Positions 1 to 8,419 of a stretch of DNA of 64,000 bases are shown here, in pieces; position 1 is the stretch's first letter, and every line of letters starts with the position of its first letter. The position numbers and the translations under genes were made by a program. This DNA is from Castellaniella sp040276065 (GTDB lineage Bacteria > Pseudomonadota > Gammaproteobacteria > Burkholderiales > Burkholderiaceae_B): positions 603,480 to 667,479 of the forward strand of contig NZ_JBELOI010000001.1 in NCBI RefSeq assembly GCF_040276065.1, written 5' to 3'. The notes beneath the pieces were generated by a model. It was not told the DNA's origin. It did not search any database and saw only the letters and a list, made by a program, of their open reading frames with translations.

Positions 1-119
1 TCCTCGGGTTTAGACATCAATGTATTTTATATGATGATTAATAATTGTTGAATTTATTGATGGGGCGTCTCTTTCTAAAATAACGGGAAATCATAAACAC
101 ATTTCGAGTCCGTTCCCGC
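1..119. other. AT-rich leader before the YeiH-type gene
   Basis: This stretch precedes the first gene and shows no coding frame I can support. It is much more AT-rich than the rest of the window, with clustered TATTTTATAT and TTAATAATTGTT-type tracts around 20-60. A promoter for the gene starting at 120 is likely here, but I cannot fix -35 and -10 boxes with confidence. Confidence 0.4.
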
Positions 120-1184
120 ATGCCTCCTATTTCCGCTGTTCCGCAAGCCGTGCCCTCCGCCATGCAGACCCGGGAGATTGGCGCCGATGGGCATGGCCGC
201 TCGCCTTCGCGCCTGCATGGTCTGGCCCTGTCGGCGGCCCTGGGGCTGTTGGCCTGGCGCCTCGGTGTGTGGCTGCCGCTGATCGGCGGTCCGGTCCTGG
301 GCATTTTGCTGGGGATGGCGTGGCGCAACGTGATCGGCGTCTCGCCGGTGTACGCGCCGGGTGTCGCCTACGGCTCGCGCCAGGTCCTGCAATGGTCCAT
401 CATCGGCCTGGGTTTCAGCCTCAGCCTGGGCCAGGTGGTCGATACGGGCGGCGCCTCGCTCGCGGTCACCCTGGTCACGCTGTCGACGGCCTTTCTCGCC
501 GCCTGGGTGCTGGGCCGCTGGCTGGGCTTGACGGGGCGCCTGTGCACGCTGATCGGCGTGGGCACCGCGATCTGCGGCGGGTCTGCGATCGCAGCCACGG
601 CGCCCATCATTCAGTCCGATGGGCATGACACGGCGCTGGCGGTGTCCACGATCTTTCTGTTCAACGTCGTCGCGGTGCTGCTGTTCCCTTTTCTGGGCCA
701 TGTCCTGGGGCTGAGCGATGCGGGTTTCGGGCTCTGGGCGGGAACGGCCATCAACGACACCTCGTCGGTGGTGGCGGCCGGCTACAGCTATAGCGTGGCG
801 GCCGGCGATGTCGCGACCATCGTGAAGCTCACCCGCGCAACCCTGATCATTCCGGTCTGCCTGGTCATCGCGGGCTGGATGGCTTGGCACGCACGGCGTG
901 GCGCGGCGCGCGTGTCGCTGCGGCGGATCTTCCCCTGGTTCATTGTATGGTTCTTGGCCGCCTCGGCGGTGCACACGCTGGGCTGGGTGCCCGCGGTGCT
1001 GCAGGAGCCCCTGCACCACGCCTCGCAGTTCCTGATCGTCATGGCCCTGACCGCGATCGGGCTGTCCTCGGATCTGCGCCGCATGGCCGCCGCGGGGTTG
1101 CGGCCCTTGCTGCTGGGCTTGGGAACGTGGGTCGCGGTGGCGCTCAGCAGTCTCGGGATGCAGGCCCTGATGGGCATGCTGTAG
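120..1184 (+). CDS. yeiH: YeiH/UPF0324-family putative sulfate exporter
   Basis: A 354-residue polytopic membrane protein with about ten hydrophobic segments. It carries family hallmarks: a glycine-rich GVGTAICGGSAIAA segment near residue 150 and a GTAINDTSSVVAAGYSYS segment near residue 210. Members are annotated as putative sulfate exporters and are often next to LysR regulators; the transported substrate is not firmly established. The first ~35 residues are hydrophilic, so translation could start at an in-frame ATG at 162. The first ATG is used because no Shine-Dalgarno decides the matter. It converges on the SirB2-like gene with about 48 bp between them. Family assignment is firm, substrate is inference. 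Confidence 0.85.
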   Translation: MPPISAVPQAVPSAMQTREIGADGHGRSPSRLHGLALSAALGLLAWRLGVWLPLIGGPVLGILLGMAWRNVIGVSPVYAPGVAYGSRQVLQWSIIGLGFSLSLGQVVDTGGASLAVTLVTLSTAFLAAWVLGRWLGLTGRLCTLIGVGTAICGGSAIAATAPIIQSDGHDTALAVSTIFLFNVVAVLLFPFLGHVLGLSDAGFGLWAGTAINDTSSVVAAGYSYSVAAGDVATIVKLTRATLIIPVCLVIAGWMAWHARRGAARVSLRRIFPWFIVWFLAASAVHTLGWVPAVLQEPLHHASQFLIVMALTAIGLSSDLRRMAAAGLRPLLLGLGTWVAVALSSLGMQALMGML

Positions 1185-1232
1185 GCCCGTACCGGCCGAC
1201 CCGTGGCGTGTGCCGTCGAGCGGGGCGCGACG

Positions 1233-1610
1233 CTAGGCGAACCACGAGGCCGAGTCGTGGTGGATCGCCACACCCACGATGTAGACGAACACGGCGACCG
1301 AGATGAGCGCGGCGATGGCGCGCGTGCGGCGGGTCTTGCCGCGTTTGATGGCGATGGTGCCCACGCCGATGTAGACGAGCAGCAGCACGATCTTGGTCAG
1401 GATCCAGGGCTGGTTGGGCCCGATCATGGCTGCCAGGATGACGCCACAGACCAGCAGCACGGTGTCCACGATGTGCGGCAGGATGCGCACGAGGCGCGCC
1501 TGCAGCAGGCTCGACTCGACGATCGACCAGTAGGCGCGGATCAGGAACAGCGTGATGCTCAGGCCGACGGCCGTCACGTGCAGGTGTTTGATGAGGTAGT
1601 AATAATCCAT
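1233..1610 (-). CDS. SirB2-family integral membrane protein
   Basis: A 125-residue protein with four hydrophobic segments and the family's N-terminal YYLIKHLHVTAVGLS pattern. Histidines near residues 9 and 11 lie in the first helix. SirB2 proteins are small four-helix membrane proteins of unknown biochemical role; length is close to the family norm. It stands alone on the minus strand between the YeiH-type gene and the ABC transporter gene, about 98 bp from the latter's stop. That close spacing is compatible with co-transcription from the ABC transporter promoter. Nothing suggests truncation. Confidence 0.8.
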   Translation of the reverse strand: MDYYYLIKHLHVTAVGLSITLFLIRAYWSIVESSLLQARLVRILPHIVDTVLLVCGVILAAMIGPNQPWILTKIVLLLVYIGVGTIAIKRGKTRRTRAIAALISVAVFVYIVGVAIHHDSASWFA

Positions 1611-1707
1611 GGCGGTTTCTTTGAGGATGCGTTGGGGCGGCTCGGCGAGCCTGTTGGGGCGATCTTAACAGGCTCGGGCGGCGGCCCGCGCCGCCCGGGA
1701 CCGAGGC

Positions 1708-3513
1708 TCAGGCGATCGGCGCCAGCGCCCAGCCCCCCTCGGCGCCGCCCGCCAACGTGAGCTGGGCGCCGTGGTGGCGCTGCAGCGTGCTGCGGTGGCC
1801 GACGCTGACCAGTCGCGTGCCCGGCAGTTCCTCGCGCACCAGCCGGTACATGGCGTCCTCCAGGCCCTCGTCCATGGCCGAGGTGGCTTCGTCGAGGAAG
1901 GCGGCGCTGGGCCGGGCGAGCAGCAGGCGTCCGAAGGCGAGCCGCTGCTGTTCGCCCAGCGACAGAATGCGGCCCCAGTCGTCGACATCGTCGAGGCGTG
2001 CCTCGAGATGGCCGAGCTGCACCCGGCGCAGGACCTCGCGATCGCGCGCGCGGGTTGCCTCGTCGGCCTGTTCGAGGACGGGGTTGGGGTAGTGCAGGGC
2101 GTCGCGCAGCGAGCCCAGGGGCAAGTAGGGCTTCTGGGCCAGGAACAGCGCCGATTCCGCCGGACGCACGACCTCGCCCTCGCCGTAGGGCCAGATGCCG
2201 GCGATCATGCGCAGCAGCGTGGTCTTGCCCGATCCCGAGGGGCCGCGGATCAGCAGGGGCTGGGCCGGCGCAACCTCGAGGTCGAGGTCCTTGAGCAGCA
2301 GGCGGCCATCCGGCGTGCGCAGGGTGACGCCGTGCAGGGCCAGGCGCTCCCCGTCCTCTCGGGCGGGCGGCAGCGACAGCGCGTGCGCCGCGTCGATCAC
2401 GTCGTTGAAACCGGTCAGACGGTCCAGGGTGGCGCGGTAGGTGGCGAAATTGTCGTACGCGTTCCGGAAGAACGACAGATTGTCCTGCAGGCGTCCGAAG
2501 GCCTGGGCCGTCTGGATCAGGTCGCCCAGGCTGATCTGTTTGGAAAAGAAGCGTGCCGCCTGGATGATGAAGGGAAACACGACGGCCGTCTGGGTCACGA
2601 CGAAGTTAAAGCCCAGGAACTTCAGGGACCGATAGATGATGGCCCAGGCATTGGCGATCACCTGGGCGAACCAGCGCCGCAGCGCGCTGCCCTCGACGCG
2701 CTCGCCGCGATAGAAGGCGATGCTCTCGGCGTATTCGCGCACGCGCACCAGCGCATAGCGGTAGTCGGCGTTGAATTTTTCGTTCAGGAAGTTCAGGCGG
2801 ATCAGCGGACGGCCGATGCGGATCGCCAGCAGCGTGGCGAGAAAGACGTAGATGAACACCAGGAACACCATGCCGCGCGGGACCTCGATGCCGAGCACGG
2901 TCATGGGGCCCGACAGCGTCCACAGGATCAGGGTGAAGGCGATGGTCGAGACGACGGCGTTGATCACCCCGACGGCCAGGGTCATCGAATCCTGCGCAAA
3001 GGTCGTGATGTCTTGCTGGATACGCTGATCGGGGTTGTCGGCCAAGTGGCTGAGCGGCTGGCCCCGGTAGTAGGCCTGGCGGTCCATCCAGCGCGCGAGC
3101 AGGGTTTCGTTCAACCAGGTGCGCCAGTGGATGACAAAGGCCTGCTGCACGTAGAAATCGAACAGCGAACGGACGACGTGCACGGCCGCCAACAGCGCGA
3201 ACAACAGCATTGCGAGCCAGAATCCCGATTCGTCGAGCTGCTGCAGGGCCGTGTACATGGTGTTGTACCAGTTCGAGAACAGCACATCCAGGCGCACGGC
3301 CGCGAGCGTCAGCAGCAGGATCAGCGCGAGGCCGGCGAGCGGCCGCCAGCTTCGGCGCGGCGAGAAATAGTCCTTGCTCAGCAGCCAGAACTGCCGCCCC
3401 CAGCGCGTGAGCCGGATCACGCACCAGGCGGCGGTGGCCGTTGCGAAGAGGGTGATGACGTAGGCTTTGAGCAGCCACAAGCCGCTTTCGATCAAGACCT
3501 TGTTCCAGTCCAT
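1708..3513 (-). CDS. ABC transporter, fused permease and ATP-binding protein (YddA/SbmA-like)
   Basis: A 601-residue half-transporter. Residues ~1-350 hold a six-helix membrane domain of the ABC_membrane_2/SbmA-BacA type (conserved NWYNTMYTALQ near residue 80). Residues ~385-600 hold the nucleotide-binding domain: Walker A GPSGSGKTT near 422-430, Walker B-like AAFLDEATSAMDEG, and the signature LSLGEQQR near 516. The signature departs from LSGGQ, as is usual in this branch. Relatives are annotated as B12/bleomycin/antimicrobial-peptide transporters, but direction and substrate cannot be read here. It starts at an ATG about 145 bp from the norR stop and is probably an independent unit. Confidence 0.88.
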   Translation of the reverse strand: MDWNKVLIESGLWLLKAYVITLFATATAAWCVIRLTRWGRQFWLLSKDYFSPRRSWRPLAGLALILLLTLAAVRLDVLFSNWYNTMYTALQQLDESGFWLAMLLFALLAAVHVVRSLFDFYVQQAFVIHWRTWLNETLLARWMDRQAYYRGQPLSHLADNPDQRIQQDITTFAQDSMTLAVGVINAVVSTIAFTLILWTLSGPMTVLGIEVPRGMVFLVFIYVFLATLLAIRIGRPLIRLNFLNEKFNADYRYALVRVREYAESIAFYRGERVEGSALRRWFAQVIANAWAIIYRSLKFLGFNFVVTQTAVVFPFIIQAARFFSKQISLGDLIQTAQAFGRLQDNLSFFRNAYDNFATYRATLDRLTGFNDVIDAAHALSLPPAREDGERLALHGVTLRTPDGRLLLKDLDLEVAPAQPLLIRGPSGSGKTTLLRMIAGIWPYGEGEVVRPAESALFLAQKPYLPLGSLRDALHYPNPVLEQADEATRARDREVLRRVQLGHLEARLDDVDDWGRILSLGEQQRLAFGRLLLARPSAAFLDEATSAMDEGLEDAMYRLVREELPGTRLVSVGHRSTLQRHHGAQLTLAGGAEGGWALAPIA

Positions 3514-3658
3514 GGCGAGTCTTTGTCCTTATTGAGAGTTGGCGTGCCGTAATGGATCGTCGGCATTTTAGGGCCTGCCGGTGCCGGAGGGTGAGAACGT
3601 GCGGCTTTTTCGCGGCGTTGACGGCCTTTGGGTTGGATGGACAAAACGCCGGATGGTT

Positions 3659-5332
3659 TCATGCGCGCGCGCGCCGAGCCTTGAGGCCCAGCCGGTGGGC
3701 GAGCTTGTGCAGGTTGCTGGGATCGAGCTGCAGCGCGCGCGCCGCCTGGGCCCAGTTGTAGTTGGTCGCAGCCAGGGCATGCTGGATGGCTGTCCGCTGG
3801 CAAGACTCGACGCTCTCGCGCAGGGCGCGGATCGCCTGCGCCTCTTGCCGCGTGCCCGAGGGGCTGGCGAGATCGGGCGCGGTCTGCATGCCGGGGCCGT
3901 AGAATGGCTCGGTGTCATAGAGATCCTCGCCTTCGGACGATGCCTCCGAGGGGCGGGAGGCTCCCGCCTGGGTGCGGTGCAGGCCTTCGTAGTGGTCCTC
4001 GGCCGCCGGCACCTCGGGCGCGTCGAGGTCCAGCAGTTCGGGGCCGATCGTCATCACCTGATCGCGTGAGGCGCCGCGGCTGAGCATCTTGAGGGCGGCG
4101 CGGCTGATGACGTGCTCGAGTTCGCGCACATTGCCGGGCCATGGGTAGTGCAGCAGCGCGCGCTCGGCGCCGTAGGACAGGCGCACCCCGCGCAGGCCCA
4201 GGCGCGCCCGGTTGAATTCAAGGAAATGGCCCGCCAGGATGAGGGTGTCGCGTTCACGCTCGCGCAGGGGCGGGATGGGCACCGGGTAGACGGACAGGCG
4301 ATGATACAGGTCGGCGCGGAAGTTCCCTGCGAGGGTGTTGGCCTTCAGGTCTCGATTGGTGGCGGCGATGATGCGCACGTCGGTCTTGATCACGTCGTCG
4401 GTGCCCAGGCGCTGGATTTCGCCATTCTGCAGCGCCCGCAGCAGCTTGGCCTGCAGGCCCAGGGGCAACTCGCCCACCTCATCGAGAAACAGGGTGCCGC
4501 CCTGGGCGGCCTCGAAACGCCCTGGGCGGTCGCTGGTCGCGCCGGAGAATGCGCCTTTCACGTGGCCGAAGAGCTCGCTCTCGGCCAGCGATTCGGGCAG
4601 CGCGGCGCAATTGACGTGAATCATGGGCTTTTGGCTGCGGCGTGACCGGCGGTGCAGCCGGCGCGCGAACAGTTCCTTGCCCACGCCCGTTTCGCCCAGC
4701 AGAAGGATGGGCAGGTCGGAATCGGCCACGAGGTCCAGTTCGCGCAGCAGGGACTGGATGGCCTCGCTATGCCCGAGAATCTCGGTGTCCTCGCCGATGC
4801 GTTCGATGCCGTGCTGGCTGCTGCCCAGTTGGCGTAGCCGGCGGTTTTCGCGTTCGAGGCCGGTCAGGCGCACAGCGGCCTGCAGGATCAGGCCCAGGCG
4901 CCGCAACCGCGCACGCGCCGTCTCGTCGAAGGCGCCCGTGGTCAGCGCATCCAGCGTCATGATTCCCCATGGCCGCTCTTCCTCGTAGAGCGTCATGCCC
5001 ATGCAGTCGTGCACCGGCAGCGGAGATCCCTTGCGGTCATCCAGCAGGCCGTCGTAGGGGTCCGGCAACACGCTGTCCAAGTCGAACCAGGTTGGGTCGC
5101 GCCGCGACAGGATGGTGGCGAAGCGGGGGTGCTGGGCCACCAGAAAGCGCCGCCCCAGGGCCTCGTGCGCCAGGCCCGCGGCTGCGACCAGGCGCAGCGT
5201 GTCCCCGCCGTCCAGTGCCAGCAGGCCCACGGCGTCGCAAGAGAAGGCATTGCGGATGGTCTGCGCCGCGCGCTGCAGCCGCACGCCGTCGGGCAGGTCC
5301 TCGGCCAGATCGGTCAGCAGTTGATTTTCCAT
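3659..5332 (-). CDS. norR: NorR, sigma-54 activator sensing nitric oxide
   Basis: A 557-residue enhancer-binding protein. The N-terminal GAF-type sensor (about 1-170) keeps the region that binds the non-haem iron in characterised NorR: DPYDGL at 91-96, H108-x-C110 and the TLD motif ending at D128. The central AAA+ domain has Walker A GETGVGKE (213-220), the sigma-54-contacting GAFSGA loop (260-265) and Walker B LFLDEVGE (281-288). A Fis-type helix-turn-helix closes the protein. When NO binds the iron, the ATPase is released to open sigma-54 promoters. It is divergent from norB, and the shared gap holds matching operators and a -24/-12 promoter. The ~60-residue linker before the helix-turn-helix is somewhat long. 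Confidence 0.96.
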   Translation of the reverse strand: MENQLLTDLAEDLPDGVRLQRAAQTIRNAFSCDAVGLLALDGGDTLRLVAAAGLAHEALGRRFLVAQHPRFATILSRRDPTWFDLDSVLPDPYDGLLDDRKGSPLPVHDCMGMTLYEEERPWGIMTLDALTTGAFDETARARLRRLGLILQAAVRLTGLERENRRLRQLGSSQHGIERIGEDTEILGHSEAIQSLLRELDLVADSDLPILLLGETGVGKELFARRLHRRSRRSQKPMIHVNCAALPESLAESELFGHVKGAFSGATSDRPGRFEAAQGGTLFLDEVGELPLGLQAKLLRALQNGEIQRLGTDDVIKTDVRIIAATNRDLKANTLAGNFRADLYHRLSVYPVPIPPLRERERDTLILAGHFLEFNRARLGLRGVRLSYGAERALLHYPWPGNVRELEHVISRAALKMLSRGASRDQVMTIGPELLDLDAPEVPAAEDHYEGLHRTQAGASRPSEASSEGEDLYDTEPFYGPGMQTAPDLASPSGTRQEAQAIRALRESVESCQRTAIQHALAATNYNWAQAARALQLDPSNLHKLAHRLGLKARRARA

Positions 5333-5351
5333 GAAGGTATAAAAGACACTT

Positions 5352-5372
5352 AAATGGTTATTTATACCATTT
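5352..5372. promoter_or_regulatory. NorR operator 1 (GGT-N7-ACC dyad)
   Basis: A perfect 7-bp inverted repeat, AAATGGT and ACCATTT, separated by seven bases. It contains the GGT-N7-ACC core described for NorR of Ralstonia. It lies about 20 bp from the norR start codon and about 70 bp upstream of the norB -24 element, the expected position for an enhancer site. Confidence 0.78.
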
Positions 5373-5378
5373 TAGAAA

Positions 5379-5393
5379 GGGTTGTAAATACCC
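5379..5393. promoter_or_regulatory. NorR operator 2 (GGGT-N7-ACCC dyad)
   Basis: A second dyad, GGGT and ACCC with a seven-base spacer. Its centre is 24 bp from that of operator 1, so the two sites are roughly two helical turns apart. No convincing third GT-N7-AC site was found between here and the promoter, although three sites are typical in E. coli. Confidence 0.75.
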
Positions 5394-5396
5394 AAT

Positions 5397-5410
5397 TTGA
5401 TATAGATCAG
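5397..5410. promoter_or_regulatory. FNR/Dnr-type box upstream of norB
   Basis: TTGAT-N4-ATCAG matches the FNR/Dnr consensus TTGAT-N4-ATCAA at nine of ten positions. It lies between the NorR operators and the sigma-54 promoter, centred about 55 bp before the predicted norB transcription start. It could give anaerobic or NO-dependent co-control. Binding is inferred only from sequence. Confidence 0.55.
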
Positions 5411-5432
5411 TGTCTGTCTAAGGGTTAACACT

Positions 5433-5448
5433 TGGCACATCGATTGCT
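5433..5448 (+). promoter_or_regulatory. Sigma-54 (-24/-12) promoter of norB
   Basis: TGGCAC-N5-TTGCT: the essential GG (5434-5435) and GC (5446-5447) are separated by exactly ten bases, matching the sigma-54 consensus. Transcription would begin near 5459, about 70 bp before the norB ATG. It fits the divergent NorR activator and the two dyads upstream. Confidence 0.9.
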
Positions 5449-5527
5449 TAATACTTTATCGAAGTGATCAGGTGGCGTCATCCGGCGCCATGTCGAGAAT
5501 GCCTGATAGCTGCAGAAGGAGCGCAGA

Positions 5528-7807
5528 ATGGGTGAGTATAAAAAGTTGTGGTGGACGCTGATCGGCGTTCTTTTGGTGACATTCGGCATCCTGGGATGGA
5601 TGGGCAAGGAAGTCTACAATCAGGCGCCTCCCATCCCGACCCAGGTTGCGACGGCCTCCGGCCATGTCGTGATGACCGAGGGGCAGATTCTGGACGGCCA
5701 GAGCGCCTGGCAGTCGGCGGGCGGGATGACGGTCGGCTCGATCTGGGGACACGGCGCCTACCAGGCTCCGGACTGGACCGCCGACTGGCTGCACCGCGAA
5801 TTGCTGGCCTGGCTGGATCTGGCCGCGCAGGACCAGTTCGGGGTGAACTTTGCCCAACTGAACGGCGATGCCCAGGCGGTGCTGCAGCACCGTCTCAAGG
5901 ACGAATACCGCAAGAACACCTATGATGCCGCCACGGGCGCCGTCACGGTGTCCGATCGGCGCGCCCAGGCCATCGCCCAGACGGCCGTGTATTACGACAA
6001 GCTGTTCGGTGACGACGCCTCCCTGCGCAAGTCGCGCAAAAGCTTCGCCATGAAGGAAGGCACGCTGCCGTCGCCAGAAGCCCGCGCCCGCCTTGCGAAC
6101 TTTTTCTTCTGGACCGCCTGGGCGGCCTCGACCGACCGGCCGGGGACCGAGGCCAGCTACACCAACAATTGGCCGCATGAGCCCTTGATCGACAACGTGC
6201 CCACGGCCGAGAACATCATCTGGTCTCTCATGAGCGTGGTCATCCTGATTGCGGGCGTGGGTCTGCTGGTCTGGGGCTGGGCATTCACGCGTGGGGAGCA
6301 CGATGACGGACCTGCGCCGGCCCGCGATCCGGTGCTGCAGATTCCATTGACGGCCTCGCAGCGCGCTCTGGGCAAGTACCTGTTCCTGGTGGTGGCGCTG
6401 TTCGTCTCGCAGATCTTCATCGGCGGCTTTACCGCACACTATACGGTCGAGGGCCAGACCTTCTACGGCATCAACGTATCCGAATGGCTGCCGTATTCCC
6501 TGGTGCGCACCTGGCACATCCAGGCGGCCCTGTTCTGGATCGCCACCGGCTTTCTGGCGGTGGGATTGTTCGTGGTGCCGATTCTCAACGGTGGCAAAGA
6601 CCCCAAGCACCAGAAGCTCGGCGTGGACGTCCTGTTCTGGGCGCTGATTCTGGTGGTGGTGGGGTCATTCACCGGCAACTTCGCCGCCATTGCCCACCTG
6701 ATCCCGGCCGAATGGAATTTCTGGCTTGGCCATCAGGGCTATGAGTATGTCGAGCTCGGCCGCCTGTGGCAGATCGGCAAGTTCCTGGGCATCCTGTTCT
6801 GGCTGTTCCTGATGCTGCGCGGCATCGTGCCCGCCTTTAAACAAAAGGGCGACAAGAACCTGCTGGCGCTGTTCAGTGCGTCAGTCATCTGCATCGGCCT
6901 GTTCTACGGCGCCGGCCTGGCCTATGGCGAGAAGACCCACATCTCCGTCATGGAATACTGGCGCTGGTGGGTGGTCCACCTGTGGGTCGAGGGCTTTTTC
7001 GAGGTGTTCGCCACCACGGCGCTGGCGTTCATCTTCTCGACCATGGGCCTGGTGTCCAAGCGCGGCGCCACCATCGCCAGCCTGACCGCGGCCGTGCTGT
7101 TCATGCTGGGCGGCACACCGGGCACCCTGCACCACATGTACTTCTCGGGTACCACCACCCCGATCATGGCCATTGCCGCCTCGTTCAGCGCCCTGGAGGT
7201 CGTGCCCCTGGTCGTGCTGGGCTACGAAGCCTGGGAAAACTGGCGCCTGAAGGAGCGCGCGCCATGGATGGAAAGCCTGCGCTGGCCGCTGACCTTCTTC
7301 GTCGCGGTGGCCTTCTGGAACATGCTGGGTGCCGGAGTCTTCGGCTTCATGGTCAACCCGCCGATCGCGCTCTACTACATCCAGGGTCTGAACACCACGG
7401 CGGTGCATGCGCACGCGGCCCTGTTCGGCGTGTATGGCTTCCTGGCCCTGGGCTTCACCCTGTTCGTGCTGCGTTACCTGCGGCCGAACATGCAGTTCAA
7501 CGAAAGCCTCATGAAGACCGCGTTCTGGGGCATGAACGTTGGCCTGGTCCTGATGATCGTCATGAGCCTGCTGCCCATCGGCCTGATGCAGTTCCACGCC
7601 AGCTACAGCGTCGGCACCTGGTGGGCTCGCGGCGAGACCTTCATGCAGCAGGACATCCTGCAGACCCTGCGCTGGGCGCGGACCTTCGGCGACGTGGTGT
7701 TCATCGTCGGGGGGTTGGGCGTGATGTGGCAGGTCGTGACCGCACTGCTCGACCGCGAGGCCGCGCCGTCGGCCCCCGGCACCGAGCTGGCACCGCAACG
7801 GGCCTAG
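5528..7807 (+). CDS. norB: Quinol-dependent nitric oxide reductase (qNOR)
   Basis: A 759-residue single-subunit NO reductase that reduces two NO to N2O with electrons from quinol at the cytoplasmic membrane. The N-terminal ~230 residues form the periplasmic NorC-like domain after one membrane helix, without a CXXCH haem c site. That marks the quinol type. The C-terminal ~500 residues are the NorB/haem-copper-oxidase core. Visible metal ligands are H330 (low-spin haem), H484 with E488 (FeB region), H535 and H536 (FeB), and H627 and H629 (haem ligands). It starts after AGAAGGAGCG-type ribosome-binding sequence. It is monocistronic as far as visible, under NorR and sigma-54. No norQ or norD is present, as expected for qNOR. 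Confidence 0.97.
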   Translation: MGEYKKLWWTLIGVLLVTFGILGWMGKEVYNQAPPIPTQVATASGHVVMTEGQILDGQSAWQSAGGMTVGSIWGHGAYQAPDWTADWLHRELLAWLDLAAQDQFGVNFAQLNGDAQAVLQHRLKDEYRKNTYDAATGAVTVSDRRAQAIAQTAVYYDKLFGDDASLRKSRKSFAMKEGTLPSPEARARLANFFFWTAWAASTDRPGTEASYTNNWPHEPLIDNVPTAENIIWSLMSVVILIAGVGLLVWGWAFTRGEHDDGPAPARDPVLQIPLTASQRALGKYLFLVVALFVSQIFIGGFTAHYTVEGQTFYGINVSEWLPYSLVRTWHIQAALFWIATGFLAVGLFVVPILNGGKDPKHQKLGVDVLFWALILVVVGSFTGNFAAIAHLIPAEWNFWLGHQGYEYVELGRLWQIGKFLGILFWLFLMLRGIVPAFKQKGDKNLLALFSASVICIGLFYGAGLAYGEKTHISVMEYWRWWVVHLWVEGFFEVFATTALAFIFSTMGLVSKRGATIASLTAAVLFMLGGTPGTLHHMYFSGTTTPIMAIAASFSALEVVPLVVLGYEAWENWRLKERAPWMESLRWPLTFFVAVAFWNMLGAGVFGFMVNPPIALYYIQGLNTTAVHAHAALFGVYGFLALGFTLFVLRYLRPNMQFNESLMKTAFWGMNVGLVLMIVMSLLPIGLMQFHASYSVGTWWARGETFMQQDILQTLRWARTFGDVVFIVGGLGVMWQVVTALLDREAAPSAPGTELAPQRA

Positions 7808-7822
7808 GCGGTCCGTCCCGCC

Positions 7823-7853
7823 GCGCTGAGCGTCCGGCACGGACGTTCAGCGC
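7823..7853 (+). terminator. Hairpin just after norB
   Basis: A 14-bp stem (one G-U pair) closed by a three-base loop begins 15 bp after the norB stop codon. There is no strong T-tract, so it may act as a transcript-stabilising or factor-assisted stop rather than a classical intrinsic terminator. Confidence 0.5.
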
Positions 7854-7870
7854 CGGCCAACACTTTCCAG

Positions 7871-7900
7871 CACAGCACGCGCCCGACAGCGCGTGCTGTG
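7871..7900. terminator. Second hairpin between convergent norB and the deaminase gene
   Basis: A perfect 12-bp inverted repeat (CACAGCACGCGC and its complement) with a six-base loop sits 14 bp from the deaminase stop codon. Lying between convergent genes it could serve both strands. It lacks a clear T-tract. Confidence 0.5.
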
Positions 7901-7913
7901 CGTTCCGCGGCCT

Positions 7914-8354
7914 TCAGACCCCGATGTCCTCGTTCCAGAGACTGGGGTTCTCGGCGATGAAGCGGCGCATCAGCTCGAGGCATTCCGGATCCTGCAGGAC
8001 CTCGAGCTCAACCCCGCGCGAGCGCAGCAGGTCTTCCTCGCCCATGAAGGTCTGGTTCTCGCCGATGATGACCCGGGGAATGCCGTACAGCAGGATTGTG
8101 CCGCTGCACATGGCGCAGGGCGACAGCGTGGTGTAGAGCACCGCCTCGCGGTAGACGCTGGCCGGCTGGCGGCCGGCGTTTTCGAGCGCGTCCATCTCGC
8201 CGTGCAGAATGGCGCTGTTTTTCTGCACCCGCCGGTTGTGGCCCCGGCCGATGATGCGTCCGCGGTGCTCGATCACCGAGCCGATGGGAATACCGCCCTC
8301 GGCCAGGCCCTTGCGCGCCTCCTCGATGGCTGCCCGCATGAAAGGATTGCTCAT
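7914..8354 (-). CDS. Yeast-type cytosine deaminase homologue (CDA fold)
   Basis: A 146-residue zinc deaminase closely resembling fungal Fcy1 along its whole length. It has the proton-shuttle/zinc motif H51-G-E53, the zinc cysteines in SPC80AMC83, and the C-terminal WNEDIG segment matching the yeast protein's WFEDIG end. It is unrelated to the amidohydrolase-type CodA of E. coli. The ATG at 8352-8354 is chosen because homology starts there; the frame stays open upstream only as a shadow of the permease gene. It lies 65 bp after the permease stop on the same strand, so it is probably read from the TPP-riboswitch transcript. The substrate may therefore be a thiamine-related aminopyrimidine rather than cytosine, which is inference. 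Confidence 0.85.
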   Translation of the reverse strand: MSNPFMRAAIEEARKGLAEGGIPIGSVIEHRGRIIGRGHNRRVQKNSAILHGEMDALENAGRQPASVYREAVLYTTLSPCAMCSGTILLYGIPRVIIGENQTFMGEEDLLRSRGVELEVLQDPECLELMRRFIAENPSLWNEDIGV

Positions 8355-8419
8355 GGCCTGGTCTCCGTGGGGATTGTGGATGCCTGCATGATAAGGGCTT
8401 CGGACCGTCCGATGGAATC

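Noticed and set aside
75..1019. Minus-strand 314-residue frame opposite the YeiH-type gene
   Set aside because: Its composition (Arg, Gln, Asp, His rich, no hydrophobic core) is typical of antisense shadows in GC-rich DNA. Similar frames opposite most genes were discarded for the same reason.
5412..5422. Third NorR site GT-N7-AG
   Set aside because: It lacks the AC half and has no dyad symmetry, so it is not convincing as an operator.
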